A stretch of DNA of 64,000 nt, taken from positions 1,612,001-1,676,000 of the forward strand of contig NC_058154.1 of the NCBI RefSeq assembly GCF_011075055.1, read 5' to 3'. This document shows positions 33,487 to 46,139 of this stretch, one piece after another. The position numbers were made by a program, and so were the translations under genes. How positions within the stretch are numbered: the first letter of the stretch is position 1; each line of letters starts with the position of its first letter. Below the pieces are notes generated by a model that was given only the letters and a program-made list of their open reading frames with translations, was not told the origin of the DNA and ran no database searches. The stretch is from Mangifera indica. Lineage: Eukaryota; Streptophyta; Magnoliopsida; Sapindales; Anacardiaceae.

Positions 33487-35234
33487 GCTTAAAACTGTGA
33501 TGATCAATACTCAAGTTCATGAAATCTGCATAGCAATTACCATGGAAGCTATATCATAGGGAATAATGAAGTCCACAGGAGCCATAAGTCTTGTCATTTT
33601 AAAGGGGGGATTCTGGCAAAACACAGACACGATTGAAGTCAATAATTGAGAATCTCATTTCTGGGATTCAACATTGTTTCAAGTTTTAATCATTTGCTGT
33701 TTTTACCCCTTTGGATGGGGTCCTTAAAGCTTATTGCTTTCTGTTGTGCCTTTAAAGAAGGAGATTTTGGTTCCAGTGTTACACAATATCAGTTTTGTAT
33801 GAGGAAATTAATGTTCAATTAAAAAGTAAATCTTCATACAAATTTTTGCTTTTTTTCTTCTCAGTTTTGTCCCTTGTTTTTCTACTTTCAATGTTGGAAC
33901 CATAGTTTTGAAAACCAGATTAGACTAGAGTTGGCTGGTCGTTTACTAGCAAAAACAATCTTGGTTCATTTGAAAATCCTTTTTGAGTTAGATCAAATTG
34001 AATTAGATAAAATAGTTGAATTGGGTAAAATAATTTTTATTCGGATTAGAAAAAAAATCAAAATTTTTTAATTTTACTATTGATGTTTGAACCCAAAATC
34101 TCATTAATTTAAATATTAAAATAAATTATATATATGATGAGAAATTATATATTATGAGAAATTATATATAATTATTTTGAATATTAATTTTAAATAATTA
34201 ACTAATTTGATCACTAATCAAACGGTTTAATTGTTAATTAGATTGGACTACCTTCTATATTGGATTGATGTCTGATCTGATTTCGAAAACATTGATTGGA
34301 ACTTGATTGTTAAGAAAGTTTTTATTTATTCATTAAATTCCAATTTTTAACATTTAATATATTGTTTCATTTTAAATTATCCAAGTTTGAAGAAAATTTT
34401 TAATAATTGTTTATCCTCTACGTATATTAAATAATTAAATATTATTTTATTATTAATATCATTTATTATATATATAAAAGAAAAAGAAAACCAATTATAA
34501 ATCGCATCAAAACTTGTCTTAGATTTTTCGAAAACTAATAGTATAATTATAGGGTGAATAACATAAATAACATTTTTATCAAAAATAAAGCACAAATAAT
34601 AATTTCCTATCCAAAATTAAACCCAGATAATAAAATAAAAATATTTGAAAGTTAAATTACTAATTTATTCTTATTATTTTATTTTTAAAATTACCATATT
34701 GTCCCAAATTAATAAAAAGTAATAATAACATTTTAAATTATCTAAATTATATTAAAAGTTATTTATTTTCTTTCTCTTTCACTTTCATTCTTTCATCATC
34801 TCTTTTTATAAATAAAAGAGTCTTGTCTTATAATTGTATCTTAGGAGATAAATTATAATTTTTGAAAATATTTTTAGCCTTTATGAAGATTTTTGGAGGT
34901 TATTAGTTATTTTAAAAAAATTAGAGATCTTTTAAAATTTTTTTACTTATCATTTTACCTCTTAATTATTTCAAAAATAAAAATTATACTATCAAAGAAT
35001 TGAATATAATACAAAAGTATTTTTTTAGAATTAAATTGTTTATTTAAAATGTTTATTTTGATAAAAATTTGTTGTTTTGTATTTTTAAAATTAATAGATA
35101 TTAAAATTATTATTTTATCTTTATATTATTAGTTTTTTATTAGAGTTTGAATTTTCATAAAATATTATTTATATAAATTAAAAATAAAAAAATATTATTT
35201 ATACAAATTAAAAGGGGGAAAGTGTTTTTAAACC
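33487..35234. other. UCP1 3' end and AT-rich spacer
   Basis: 33487 to about 33860 is probably the UCP1 3'UTR. About 33900-34330 contains repeated variants of AGATTAGACTAGAGTTGG and TTGGATTGATGTCTGATCTG, a decayed dispersed repeat. 34330-35210 is AT-rich with no exon recognised. Confidence 0.45.
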
Positions 35235-35243
35235 AAACCCTAG
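35235..35243 (+). promoter_or_regulatory. Telo-box (AAACCCTAG) upstream of the HAKAI-type gene
   Basis: The motif AAACCCTAG lies just before the GC-richer leader region of the HAKAI-type gene. Telo-boxes are common near transcription starts of plant housekeeping genes. Function here is inferred only from position. Confidence 0.4.
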
Positions 35244-35961
35244 CTCATATGTACGTAAATACACAAATTCCCAAGGGGAACGTCGCCAACGTTGCTCAGT
35301 TCTTATTACGTCGTCGTTTCTTTCTCACACGGGCTTTTTCCTTGGGCAATTGAATTTGAAGTTAGTCCGAGTCTGGCCATTATCTCAAAGCAGACAAATA
35401 TCTTCCGTCTACCGGCACAGCCTCGCCGGTTAGTTCCATAAAAAAATATTTTGCTTCATTAATTACGCCTCTATACACTATTGTCACACTGAAAATTTAA
35501 TGAACGCAGCATCTATCGAAGGACTCGTTTCGTTTTGTTGGAACTCGTGGCTTTCAGTTTTTTCCTTTTTCCCCAAAAGATCGTATTAAATCCTCGCGGT
35601 TTCGCTTTTATTTTATCATCTTTTATCTTGATTCCCACTGTTTACATGTATTTATTCCTTATTATTGCATACCGTATGTGGGTATCTCTTGTTTCACCGT
35701 TTTGAAGTTTGTTGGATATAATTTAATTATTATGGATCTGCTGCATATCACTTTTTTATTTTTTCTGCATTTTGATTTAATGTTTTTATAAGTGGTGGAT
35801 TCTTTGTATGCTCTTATTGAATTAGTAGAATATTCTTTGTCAAGTATATATTTTTTTAAAGCTTTCTAATTATTTTTGGGGAGTAGATTTTGATTGACTT
35901 TGGTTGTTGCATACTGGAATTGGAGATTGAAGCTGTGGGTAAAAGACTTTGAAGTTGAAGA
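35244..35961 (+). other. Leader of the HAKAI-type gene, probably with a 5'UTR intron
   Basis: About 35280-35428 is pyrimidine-rich and GC-richer, like a plant leader exon. It reaches a possible donor (GCCG|GTTAGT) at about 35428. The next several hundred bases are T-rich and intron-like, with an acceptor candidate (GGAG|ATTGAAG) at about 35926, before the start codon at 35962. This is inference from composition. Confidence 0.4.
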
Positions 35962-38712
35962 ATGCTTCAAATCAGGCTGAGCAAGGCCCCATCATCAGAT
36001 GGTGGTGGAGCAGCGAAGCCTTTGCCTGCGGAGACTGTGACAGTTGCGTGCCCAGACCATCTTGTTCTTGCTGATCTTCCTGTGGCTAAGGGCATTGGTG
36101 CGGCAACTGCAGCTTCACTTGTCAAGACTGTGGGTCGCAGGTCCAGACGCCAGCTTGGTGAGCGAGTCCATTTTTGTGTTCGTTGTGACTTCCCAATTGC
36201 TATCTATGGGCGCTTGGTAGGTTCTTATTATCACTGCTTAAATCTGTTATTTGCTTTTCAGAAATTTTGAATTGCTTAGTAAAGAATAATGTTAATTTAA
36301 AATGCGCTTAAGTTTTAAAAAGGGCAAGGGAGTCAGTGAATTGTGATTTTTCTCTATAAATTGACAGTGCAACCTCTGTTGTGATGATCAATTGTGTTCT
36401 TCTTTGATAAAGTTTGTCAAAGGAAAGGATTACCAAAATTGAAAGGGTAAGGGGAATTGTAAATCTTTGTGCTTTCTATGTGAGGATGTGTACAAAGTTT
36501 AAGTCCAGTTTTCTTATCTTGTCATGCTAAGTTGTAATGCATATGTACAATGCATATATTCTTGAACTGGAGATACTTCACATAAGGTTTAAAAAATTCC
36601 TAGTTATATTCAATAGCTCATCTGTTTTTATGATTGGTTCTGCCTCTACCTATTGTCATACATTTTGGGTTCCTATAACATGTACTCTGATCAATGTTTT
36701 AGTAGGTGTATATGATATTTATTGTATGCTAACAAGTTTATATCCTTGCAGAATCCTTGTGAGCATGTCTTCTGTCTCGATTGTGCCAGGAGTGATTCAA
36801 TATGCTATCTGTAAGGAGTCTTCCTGATATTGTCTCAATACATTCTTATTATTCATGTAATGTTTTTTGATGCTCTTCTTTCATGTGCTTGCTCACAATA
36901 ATTTAAGGAACTCAACGGTAACCAAGTGCTATTCCTATTCAATGTGATCTTTTTTTGGTTTAAAGGGGGCCTTGTTTGGGGAACTTTTGCTAGGTTCGAT
37001 GCATGAATATATTTATAGGTTGAATTTTGAGCATCTGAGACTTTTGCTTGGGCTAAAATCTACACTCCCACCTTAACTTAATATGAGATTAATTCACATG
37101 TTTAGGGTTTAGGTTTTAGGGTTGGGTTATTGATTGAAAGTCTTCAATCCCACTTGTTGCACATGAGGTTTTAGGGTTTATGCACCTGACTGTTTGCACT
37201 TAATTTATGCATCTAAGTTCTTCAGTCAACAATCAGGGATAATCATGGTGCATTGCCTTTGGGTTTAATATTGATTGGTGTAGCATATAATGAGGCTTTG
37301 CTTTAAACAAGAATAAGACTTATCAATAATTTTTACCTTGGTTCCTTCATATTTCCTTGTAGTATCTTATTAACAGGATAGGACCTTATAATTTTTGCCA
37401 TTAGTTGTTAAAAGACTTAAACTCTAAGGCTGAAATGGATATTTGAAAATAAAAGCGAACACTTTTTGAACCAATTAAACAGTTGAATAATGCATTAAGT
37501 AGTTTCTCATTATTCATCAAATGCAGTTGTGATGATCGTATTCAAAAGATTCAGACAATCAAGATGATGGAGAGCATATTCATCTGTGCAGCCCCTCACT
37601 GCCTCAAGTCTTTCCTAAAGAAGACTGAATTTGAGTCTCATATTCACAACAGCCATGGTGACCTTCTGCAGCCTAATGCGGAGAAAGAAGAAGGTAATGA
37701 ATCTGAGAGTCTGAGTGCCAAGCAACCTACAGTTTCGGATTCCTCTGTTCGAGCTCCACCAAGGCAAGTCATTTCTCCTGGTTCTAATTCTCAGCTCAGT
37801 GATCGTGAAGACAAAGCCAGACGGCAACAATCTAGAGAGCAACCAGCCCCAAGGACTGTCATGCCACCTAAGGCACCAGTTTTTGGGCAAGTTCAAATTT
37901 ACCAATCAGATACCCAACCCGAAAACAACCTTCCCCCAGGTTTTGAGAGGCCTGGCCCCTATAATCGCTTTAACCAGGGCTTTGATGCACAAGGCGTCCC
38001 ACAACAAGAATCTAGCCATCAGCAGGGACTTGTATCAGAATCCCCGTTTCCTGAATATCCACCTGTGCATTCCATGCAACCACCTAATTTTGTTGTCCCC
38101 ATGAATTCAAATCCCATGATGATTCCACCATTTTCTGTACCTCCTTTCCCAACTGAAGGATCCCAACAGTTTTACGGTGCCCCCTATGGGATGCCTAGGC
38201 CAGACTTAGCACCAGAAATTGGATCAGAACAAGCATCATTATTGGGTTTCCCACAAGGTCCAACAGGGGGAGTAAATTTTCCAGGAAGTTATCCTCAGCC
38301 CTGGAACACTGGTCCCACTGGTATGCCTTTTGAAGTTCCCTCAGTGGGTCAAGGAATTCCAGATGGTTTTGGAAACATGTCGGATTCCCAAAGTAAAGCG
38401 GCATTTTATCAAGGCTATGCTCAAAATCCAGGTGGCTTACGCATGATTCCTCCCCTACCAACTGCCAATAAGGGAATGGAGGCTTCACAGGGTAGTAATG
38501 CAATAGATCCCCGGGATAGCAAGGGTATATTGACTTCACCACAAATGTCACTTCCTCCACCACCACCACCGCCACCACCAGGGCCCCCACCGCAGTCTCA
38601 CCTGCCACTACATAAACAAGGTATGTACTATTCTGGTGATATGGTTCATGATGGTCAGGGTTTTGGATGGCCATATGAGAGTCGAGATAGCTATGCAAAC
38701 AGCCAAGACTAG
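35962..38712 (+). CDS. HAKAI: HAKAI-like E3 ubiquitin ligase (RING; m6A writer complex)
   Basis: Three exons: 35962-36216, 36752-36810, 37527-38712. They sum to 1500 bases, 499 residues. The RING-type finger spans two introns: CVRC (C72, C75), NPCEHVFCLDC (C88, H90, C93, C96) and ICYLCDD (C103, C106). It is followed by a second zinc-binding part, FICAAPHCLKSFLKKTEFES then HIHNSH, as in the Hakai fold. The remaining two thirds is low-complexity, rich in Pro, Gly, Gln and Met, with a run of nine prolines near residue 448. Family knowledge: plant HAKAI associates with MTA, MTB, FIP37 and VIRILIZER in the mRNA m6A methyltransferase complex. Assignment rests on the RING plus HIHNSH pattern; another RING protein of similar layout is unlikely. 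Confidence 0.87.
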
Positions 38713-40015
38713 AAAAATTGCCTCTATTTATGGGCATAATGGCTTGTAATTTTTTTTTTCCTGGGTCATGCTGACTCACATGTCTAATGATACTAACATA
38801 GCAAAATTTTGAGCATGTCTTCGTTTGCCAGGGCAGAAATCTCTATACAATGGTTGCTGGGGGTGTAGTAAAGTGAGTAAGCATAGGTTTGCTCGTGTTT
38901 GATTTAGCTCAAAAGAGTTGAGCTCAAATCTAAATTTGAGCTCACCAAGTTTTGACAGAATTGAACTTGAGTTCGAACCTGATATGATAAGCCAAACTCA
39001 AGTTTGGTTTGGTATTGTCACATTTTTAAAATTTGATACTATTAATTTTATATAATTAAGTTTTTAATATAGGAAAACATAGAATAAAATTGAATTGTAA
39101 TTATTAATTATATGAGAATTTTGGAATCGGGAATCTCTTTAATAAGTTGCTTCATCCATTATAAAAGAACTCTTAATTCAATTTCAAATAATTGACAGAA
39201 AACAACTCACATAATTCATTATAAATAAACTTATTCATTTTTTATATTAGTATAATTCAATCTCTTTTCATCTTTTCTTTTATTAGAATATATGAATTTT
39301 AAAAATGATTTTTAAATTAAAAAAATTGTTAAACTTGGGTACTCATTTCGAACTATGAGTACTCATTTCGAGATGGATAGGTCAAATCTTGTGCAACACC
39401 AAATTCCAAGATCAATAGTATTACATGATTCCTTCCTGCTTGGCTTGCCTTACGCTTATGTTGCATAAATTTTAAACTTCTAGTGATTGCCTTGATCTTA
39501 AAGAAAGATTATCATATATTAAGTATTCATTATAATATTTGCCACATTATTTGAGAGTCAGATAAGAATGGCTAGGAATAATCATGAAGAACTTGAAAAG
39601 TATTTGGACGGTTGTATCAGTAGAATGAGATTTTATACATTTTCCCTCATCAACAACAATGGAGAGAAGGGTCAACGCCCACCAAAGATGGTGAACCCAG
39701 ATACATTTTCATCATAAAAAAACATAAAGGGTATTTCAAAGCCAAAACTATCTCATTGTATGATTTTCAGATTACCTCGAAGTGATCAGGGTACTGCCTC
39801 CCATATTTCTTCTAATCAAACGCTCTCACAGCCTAAAACTCAGAAATCTAAATAAGGATACAAAGAGAAGAAACCATTTATGAAAAAATACCTTCTCCCA
39901 CACCCTGCAGCTCGGTATGAAAACAATCAAACCATGCCAGACCATTGGCACTCCCCAGCACCTCACAAAAGAAAACCAATATCACAAAAGGAAGTAATTA
40001 CCATGCAAGGAGAAA
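38713..40015. other. Spacer between convergent genes, no gene recognised
   Basis: Includes the presumed 3'UTR of the HAKAI-type gene (to about 38870). A repeat follows at about 38880-39010 with GAGCTCAAATCTAAATTTGA palindromic blocks. The stretch next to 40016 is presumably the 3'UTR of the minus-strand reticulon gene. Confidence 0.45.
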
Positions 40016-41999
40016 CTAGCTTAGTTTTTTCTTTTCCAAGACCCATTTCCTGACTTTGCAGACAATTTTCGCATCGAATTTCACATACAACTCCTGCAAT
40101 TTCCTGTAGCTTGTAATCACGCATTTATCTATACAATCTTCATATCGCTCATATAAAGCTGGAACTGTAAGGATGATAACGAGGCCTGCAATAGAAGAAA
40201 TGAATGGAATTATAGAAACTCAAATTCAGGTTACAATTAAAGAAAATTCACAAATTCTTAGAAATAAAGGAACTCTCCCAGAAGGACGATTAGTTTTCTG
40301 TTATAGTTATTAGATCTAGAACTTACTGGTATAGCCTAATGTAAGAAAATCTGTGAAGCCACCAATGAAAGATATCAGCCACAAGAACAAAGCTACTTTG
40401 AAAAACAACTTTGAGTCCTTTCCCAGGGCAATGTCCTGGGAAACTGAGAGCAAATAATTCATATTGGTGCGAACGTAAGTTGCCACTTCATTTACCGTTT
40501 CTTCTGAGAGATACAACTCCGGAAGGGGTGGAGCAGGCCTGTTCAGGAGAAAGAAAAGTGCAATTTGATTGTATTTTTATAACCAGAAGGAGATATAAAT
40601 TGAACATTGTTTTCAATCTAGTGGTGATACTTATTACATTCTGTGAAGTGCAGGATCACTGGAGGTAATTGCTATTTCTTAACTGAAGTACACTTGTATG
40701 GTGTGTGTGTTCATTCTTCCAACTTATAAGATGAGGCAACAACAACTACACCCAAGATCAAAGAGAGAAAAAGACTGATGCATATGAGAATTACATTTTC
40801 AGATCAGTTCCAACTTTGCAAGGCCAGAAGTCATCAAAGCAAACCAAAAATCTTGTAAAAAGAAAGGCTTCTCCAAGATAGCTTTGTTCAAACTTTGTTC
40901 TCGAGAGAACTTTGTTCCATCCTAATGAATCAACAGAAAACGCAAAACTGACTTTTAAGGGGATACTTTAGCTAAATAGTATACCCAGAAGAAAATCCTA
41001 ACATATCTATTTAAATTAAATTATATACACTTATAATGAGTACCAATTTAGGTGTAAATCATGATGTGTCATCTTGTAATAGGTTGATATTGAATTAAGA
41101 ATAAAGTAACATCAAATCATATAGTGATATATTATCATTAACACCCAAATTGGAATTTATTATAAGTGCATATAACATTACTCAAGAAATCACTGTGAGG
41201 ACTGGCTCTGCAATGGCATGATGGAACAGAACATTTTTATAAAAAATTCTGAAAAAGAACAATGAACTCTAAGAGTCCTTGCATCTTCAACTGGGCGATG
41301 ATAATATCCAATCAAGCTTGAATTTGAGATAAGCCCATAAAATGTAGTTCATAAACAATTGAAATTAGAAACGCCAGTCCCCAATTGCAAAATGGAGGAA
41401 CTAGAGTGGAGCAAAATAGTACATAGATAACATAAATCACAAATGAGTATAGTCATCATTTGCATGCACTTAAAATGCACCAAATAACATCAACATGTAG
41501 TTAGAGGCACAATTTAATTGCATATTACCGATTAAGAATTGCTGCAGATTTGGCCCAAAGAAATAAAATGGCAAAGAGGAGGAGGAGAACACTAGAGACA
41601 AGAGACAATAGAGTATAACCAGATCTCTCAAACACCACCCAAGCAGCAAAAGTTACCATCAATATCCCCAAAGTTAGATTTGTTTGCCTCCAAAGAATCA
41701 CATCTGCAACTGTTAAAATAAATATATCAAACGTATAAACTCTTTAACAGCTAGCCTAATTACCCCATTAAAGCAAGATCATCAAAGACAAAGGCCATCT
41801 CTTCATAACTTTATAGTTACATTTAAAGGATATAAAATCTCCTTAATTAACACCAGGGATAAATGCAAAAAGAATGAACTATATATCGGATCATCAAGAA
41901 TTAAAAAGAGGAAACCATCGAATTTGACTTACCAAGATTTCCTCCAAGGATTTCATGTACAGTTCTCTGTCTGTCAAACAATCGATCAGAGGACCCCAT
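40016..41999 (-). CDS. Reticulon-like protein B (RTNLB family)
   Basis: Four exons on the minus strand: 41999-41933, 41703-41529, 40538-40327, 40185-40016. They total 624 bases, 207 residues, with GT..AG junctions. The N-terminus MGSSDRLFDRQRTVHEILGG is characteristic of the short plant RTNLBs. The reticulon homology domain follows, with two long hydrophobic hairpins: LGILMVTFAAWVVFE plus LLSLVSSVLLLLFAILFLW, and FFKVALFLWLISFIGGFTDF plus LVIILTVPALYERYEDCIDK. It ends with a basic tail (KKKLS) as an ER-retention-like signal. These proteins bend and tubulate the ER membrane. Gene order suggests an RTNLB12-like ortholog, but paralogs are very similar. Confidence 0.93.
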
Positions 42000-43185
42000 T
42001 TACAAGAAACTGAAATTAAAGATCTTAAAAACTCCAAAACAAGGGAGCTTTGGGATGATCTTCAGAAAAAAGAAAGTAGAAGTAAGCTTCTGTTACTCCT
42101 TATATCTAAAAAAAATATATTTTTTAAAATTTAATTTGGGTAATGTTCATTGTGATGAATATAAAAATAAGGGATGAAAATTGAAAAAGTGTGGTTGGTG
42201 AGTCACAATCCAGCCTAAAAGCATCACCCCACAAATAGCTTTTTGTTTTTTCTCCCATTTTCAGGACTTTTTTCTTGGTAATATTTATTGCCCACAGCAT
42301 AATTTTCATCGTGGAATGTGAAGACATTCATTCCTTCTATCCTGCCATTCCATGCATTGAGATTTTCACTTGAGGGTATTCATGTCATTCAATTTTTGCA
42401 TCTCTGTCTTCTGTCAACGGTGCGTGTGCGCGAAGACTTTAATGGCTGCTACTTTGTTCAAGCACTTTATGGGCTATGCGCAGTGCAACTATCATAAATT
42501 TGGGCTGTAAATACAACTAGTATCTGAACTAACATAACTTCAGCCAGTTGTGTACAGAAATGAAGATGGTATATTTTAGACCTCTTCCAATTCAAGGTTC
42601 AAGATGATGTCACCCCTTGCCGCAACTAGTCTTTAACTTCACCGGCTATTTATACTGCGGAAGGCTGGGCAGCAGCACAATCTCGACTCAGTTACACAAA
42701 TCCCGAATACTAATATTTATTTTAAGTCAAATTATGTGAATTATAGGTGTGTAATATTATGTATACTATTTTTTATATATAATTTATATATTAAAATAAT
42801 ATATCATCTTATAATTAAATATTATTTTATTTTTAATTTAAAATTATTTAATCATATTAAGGAGTTAACAAAGACCTCGTCTGTAACTTCGGTAGGAATT
42901 AGATAAGGCTCCTAGTGACGAGACAAGAAAGTTCAGACACAAGCAGAACCAGTACATTAACCCAGCATGTATGCATGTAAACCTGAGGAAAAATGTTACA
43001 TTACTCCAGATACTGAAAGCTAAAATGTCATTTCTTGATACCGCTTTGATAATGTTATTTGAATTGGACAAGGTATAGTGAATGTATATACTACACAAAC
43101 ACAAGGATTCATGTTAAGGAGGCGAATCGACATCTAACCTGATATTTGATCATCATACTTGAACGGTAACAAAAAGTTTACAAAA
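42000..43185. other. Spacer between the reticulon and ataxin-3 genes
   Basis: 42000-42090 is the probable reticulon leader. 42090-42700 holds mixed sequence without an exon I can support. 42720-42860 is AT-rich. About 42870-43185 is probably the 3'UTR of the minus-strand ataxin-3 gene; an open minus-strand frame there (43104-42865) has no recognisable motif. Confidence 0.45.
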
Positions 43186-45902
43186 TTATTCCTCTCGTGC
43201 AGTTTTTCCTTTGCTATCTTGATTTTCAATTTTTGGAGCACAAGTTTCAACACTAGCCATTGCTGGGGAAGAATCCAAGAGGCTGGCAGCTATTGCAGCC
43301 TTAAGGTCCTCATCTTCATTCTGAGAAATTGCACCAGCCTCCCCAAAAGAAAGTAATGGATCAGATTGCTCTTCAGTCAGCTTCATTCTCTTGGATTCCT
43401 CCCTTGTGTTGCAAGATTTAGTAATCCTCTCAGCATCCTCAGGCAAGAGCCATTGGCCGTAACCAATAGAGGTTTCTGAGGATGAAATAGGGCACTCCTT
43501 TGGGAAACTTCCCCTAACCAGGAAAATGCTCCAGCCAAAGCCTTTCAAAGAATCCAAAGAGGCTGAGAGGTAAAACTTAGAAAGGTGCTCTGGGGCTGCA
43601 TAAAGACTGTCAAAATTATACCACTCTCCATTCACTTTCCGGATACAGAACCAATGGTCATGCAAATGGCAAATGAAGGCATTTTCTTGCTCAGGATCAA
43701 TCTGGGCTGGCTCAGCGATGGGGCAGTTAAGAGGAATGACCTGCAGATCCCACACCTCTAATGCCTTTTGTAAAACCTTCAAAAAGAATTTTTGACAGGA
43801 TCAATTTGAAAAGTACTATGAATGTTACCAAGCAAGATCAACTGCAAAAGGAGCACATGCTCATGCATTTAGATTAGCCAATAAGAATGGTAACTTTACC
43901 CAAAAGATGATAATCATCACTAAGGCAACATGCACACATACACTGACAGACAAACCTAATCAAACAGCACAATCTGATTTCATAAACTAAAGGCTCCAGT
44001 GCATGTGTGTAATGCGCGCATAAATCATGAAGCCTTAACTACATGTGGTACATAGGAACTGGTTACTAATTGATATTTTACACCTATATTGTTGAATTAA
44101 AGAGACAAAGTAGCGCACTATATACACTCAATGAACCTCAGCATTAAGAAAATATTTTCTAATTAAATTTGTGTTTGCATGGAAGGAAAAATCCACACCA
44201 TGTTAAATGAAAAGGAAAAGGAACATAGAGAACTACAAGGTGCAAGGAAGATAAATCAATGTCAATCTTCTTTCTTCATAAGGAGATTCAACTAAAATCA
44301 GATGTAATAAGCAACAAAGAAAAACCATGAAGTGGAAAGGACAGAGACCGAAGAAAAATTAGTGATAAATTGTCATAGTTTCACCAGTTCAGAACCACAA
44401 GAAAGCTCCAAAAGAAGAAAGGCTTCATTCTAAACTCAGTGTTTCATTCATACTACACAATAATGCAGTTCACACTCTCAGTTTCAAAAGAACTACTCAT
44501 TGCTCTAGATTTTTTAGATACTATGGCCACAAAAGCTTTTATTTCTTTGAATGATTTTCTGTGACTGGGGCAAACATTGTCAATACCAGCAAGAGTAAGT
44601 ACAATGACCACTGAGCAACATGATTGAGAATTTACTTAACAGTAATAGATGACACATTGATGGCTGCAGGCATTCATTCAAAGTGCCTTTGATTATTATT
44701 TTGTGCCAGATGCCCGAACTTTTCAAAGATAAAACCATCACAAACACCATTAGCATTATTGAAAAAAAAAATCAAATCATGAATTTGAAAAAGCAGTCAG
44801 AACAAAGAGCTGTATGTGGAGACTGCTACACTACTTCATATACAAAATCTTGTGATATCTAACAAATTATATCACATATTAAATCATTCTATAATTAATG
44901 TGAGACTCTCAAATCATTTGTCAAATCCATCCATTTCCTAACCTCAGTCAAAATAGACGAAGGCTGAAGAAAAAGAGTTGAAAATTGAACCATAATTCTC
45001 ATACATTTCACTAAAGAATATCATCGTCTCCGTATTCATGACCATAACCGAATTCAGCACAGTTTAGATGCTTTTGAAAGAATACAGCAGCCAACTCTTT
45101 TTCCCTTAGTTTCCGAGTGATCTGACTTCGAATAATGCAAATCAAACAAACTATTCATCTTAACATACTTCCCAAAAACAGACTAAAAGATACAGAATGA
45201 ATGAACAAGTCTAATGGCAAAAAGATTCAATTTATAATTCACATTCTTCATACATAAGGAAACAAATAAATATACCCTTCAACACATAAAAGATCATTTT
45301 CTAATTGGCAAGCAATGAATTTTACCTCTCCTTTACGAATACCAAACAATTAGGTATTCATTAACAGCAGTTCAGTCCTTTATTAGCAGAATTTTTCATG
45401 CTTTAATACCATTATCACTAACTTCAATTTTTAGGTAAAAGCATTGCATATAGGGTTTTTATTCTTGTGTTCGAAATTCTGGACATGTTTCCGGGTAATT
45501 ACTAATAGCTGACCTCACGAAACTGTTATATTCCTTGCTTATTTATTCCTCCGAATCCGAATTTTGTTGACAATCGAATTTATAAAATAAATACTAGCAA
45601 CAATTCTTGTTAAAATGACCGGAATAATGCAGTATCAATTTACAATTCAGTACCTGAATACTGAAATCGCCGTCGAGAGAGACGTTATGAGACTCCTCCG
45701 TGAGTAAATCACCGGAGTAAGCGGAAACGCCGCCTTCAAGCATCATCTGTCGCTCCTTACGATCGAGATCCGACGCCAGAGCTGCTAAATCAATTTCGGA
45801 GAAAAAGGGACCCTGTAACACCGTGTTGACGCAATGTACAGCGCACAGCTTGGACTCTTGTACCTCGTGGTACAACATACCTCCGTTACTTGCCCCTTCC
45901 AT
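43186..45902 (-). CDS. ATX3: Ataxin-3 homolog, Josephin-domain deubiquitinase
   Basis: Two exons on the minus strand, 45902-45654 and 43776-43186, separated by a 1877-base intron. The protein has 279 residues, like plant ataxin-3 homologs. The Josephin domain is complete: oxyanion Gln (Q15) and nucleophile Cys (C20) in HEVQESKLCAVHC, catalytic His (about H124) in CHLHDHWFCIRK, and catalytic Asn (about N137) in EWYNFDSL. GFGWSIFLVRG and GYGQWLLPED close the domain. A ubiquitin-interacting-motif-like helix, EDEDLKAAIAASL, sits near residue 250. There is no polyglutamine tract. The product is a Cys protease that trims ubiquitin chains. The start at 45902 is preferred over an in-frame upstream codon because MEGASNGGMLYHEVQ matches the family N-terminus. 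Confidence 0.95.
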
Positions 45903-46043
45903 TCGTATTATCAATCAAAAGGCAATATTCTCAGTATGAATAAATTCGTACAACCCTAAAGTTTGCTGCGATCGTGTTTAGTTTAAACTCTGATACGGTG
46001 GCGTTTTAGTCTGCACGAAGAGAAGAAGAGGAGGATAAAGAAT

Positions 46044-46046
<3 letters not shown>

Positions 46047-46136
<90 letters not shown>
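46047..46136. repeat. Compound AT/AG microsatellite upstream of the ataxin-3 gene
   Basis: About 44 bases of perfect AT repeats run directly into about 46 bases of perfect AG repeats. It lies roughly 145-235 bases upstream of the ataxin-3 start codon, so on the gene's strand it reads CT repeats then AT repeats, in the leader or core promoter. Confidence 0.95.

Positions 46137-46139
<3 letters not shown>

Noticed and set aside
37615..38779. Long open frames on the other strand or in other frames over the HAKAI exon 3
   Set aside because: They are shadows of the Pro/Gly/Gln-rich coding exon; only the plus-strand frame joins to the RING exons.
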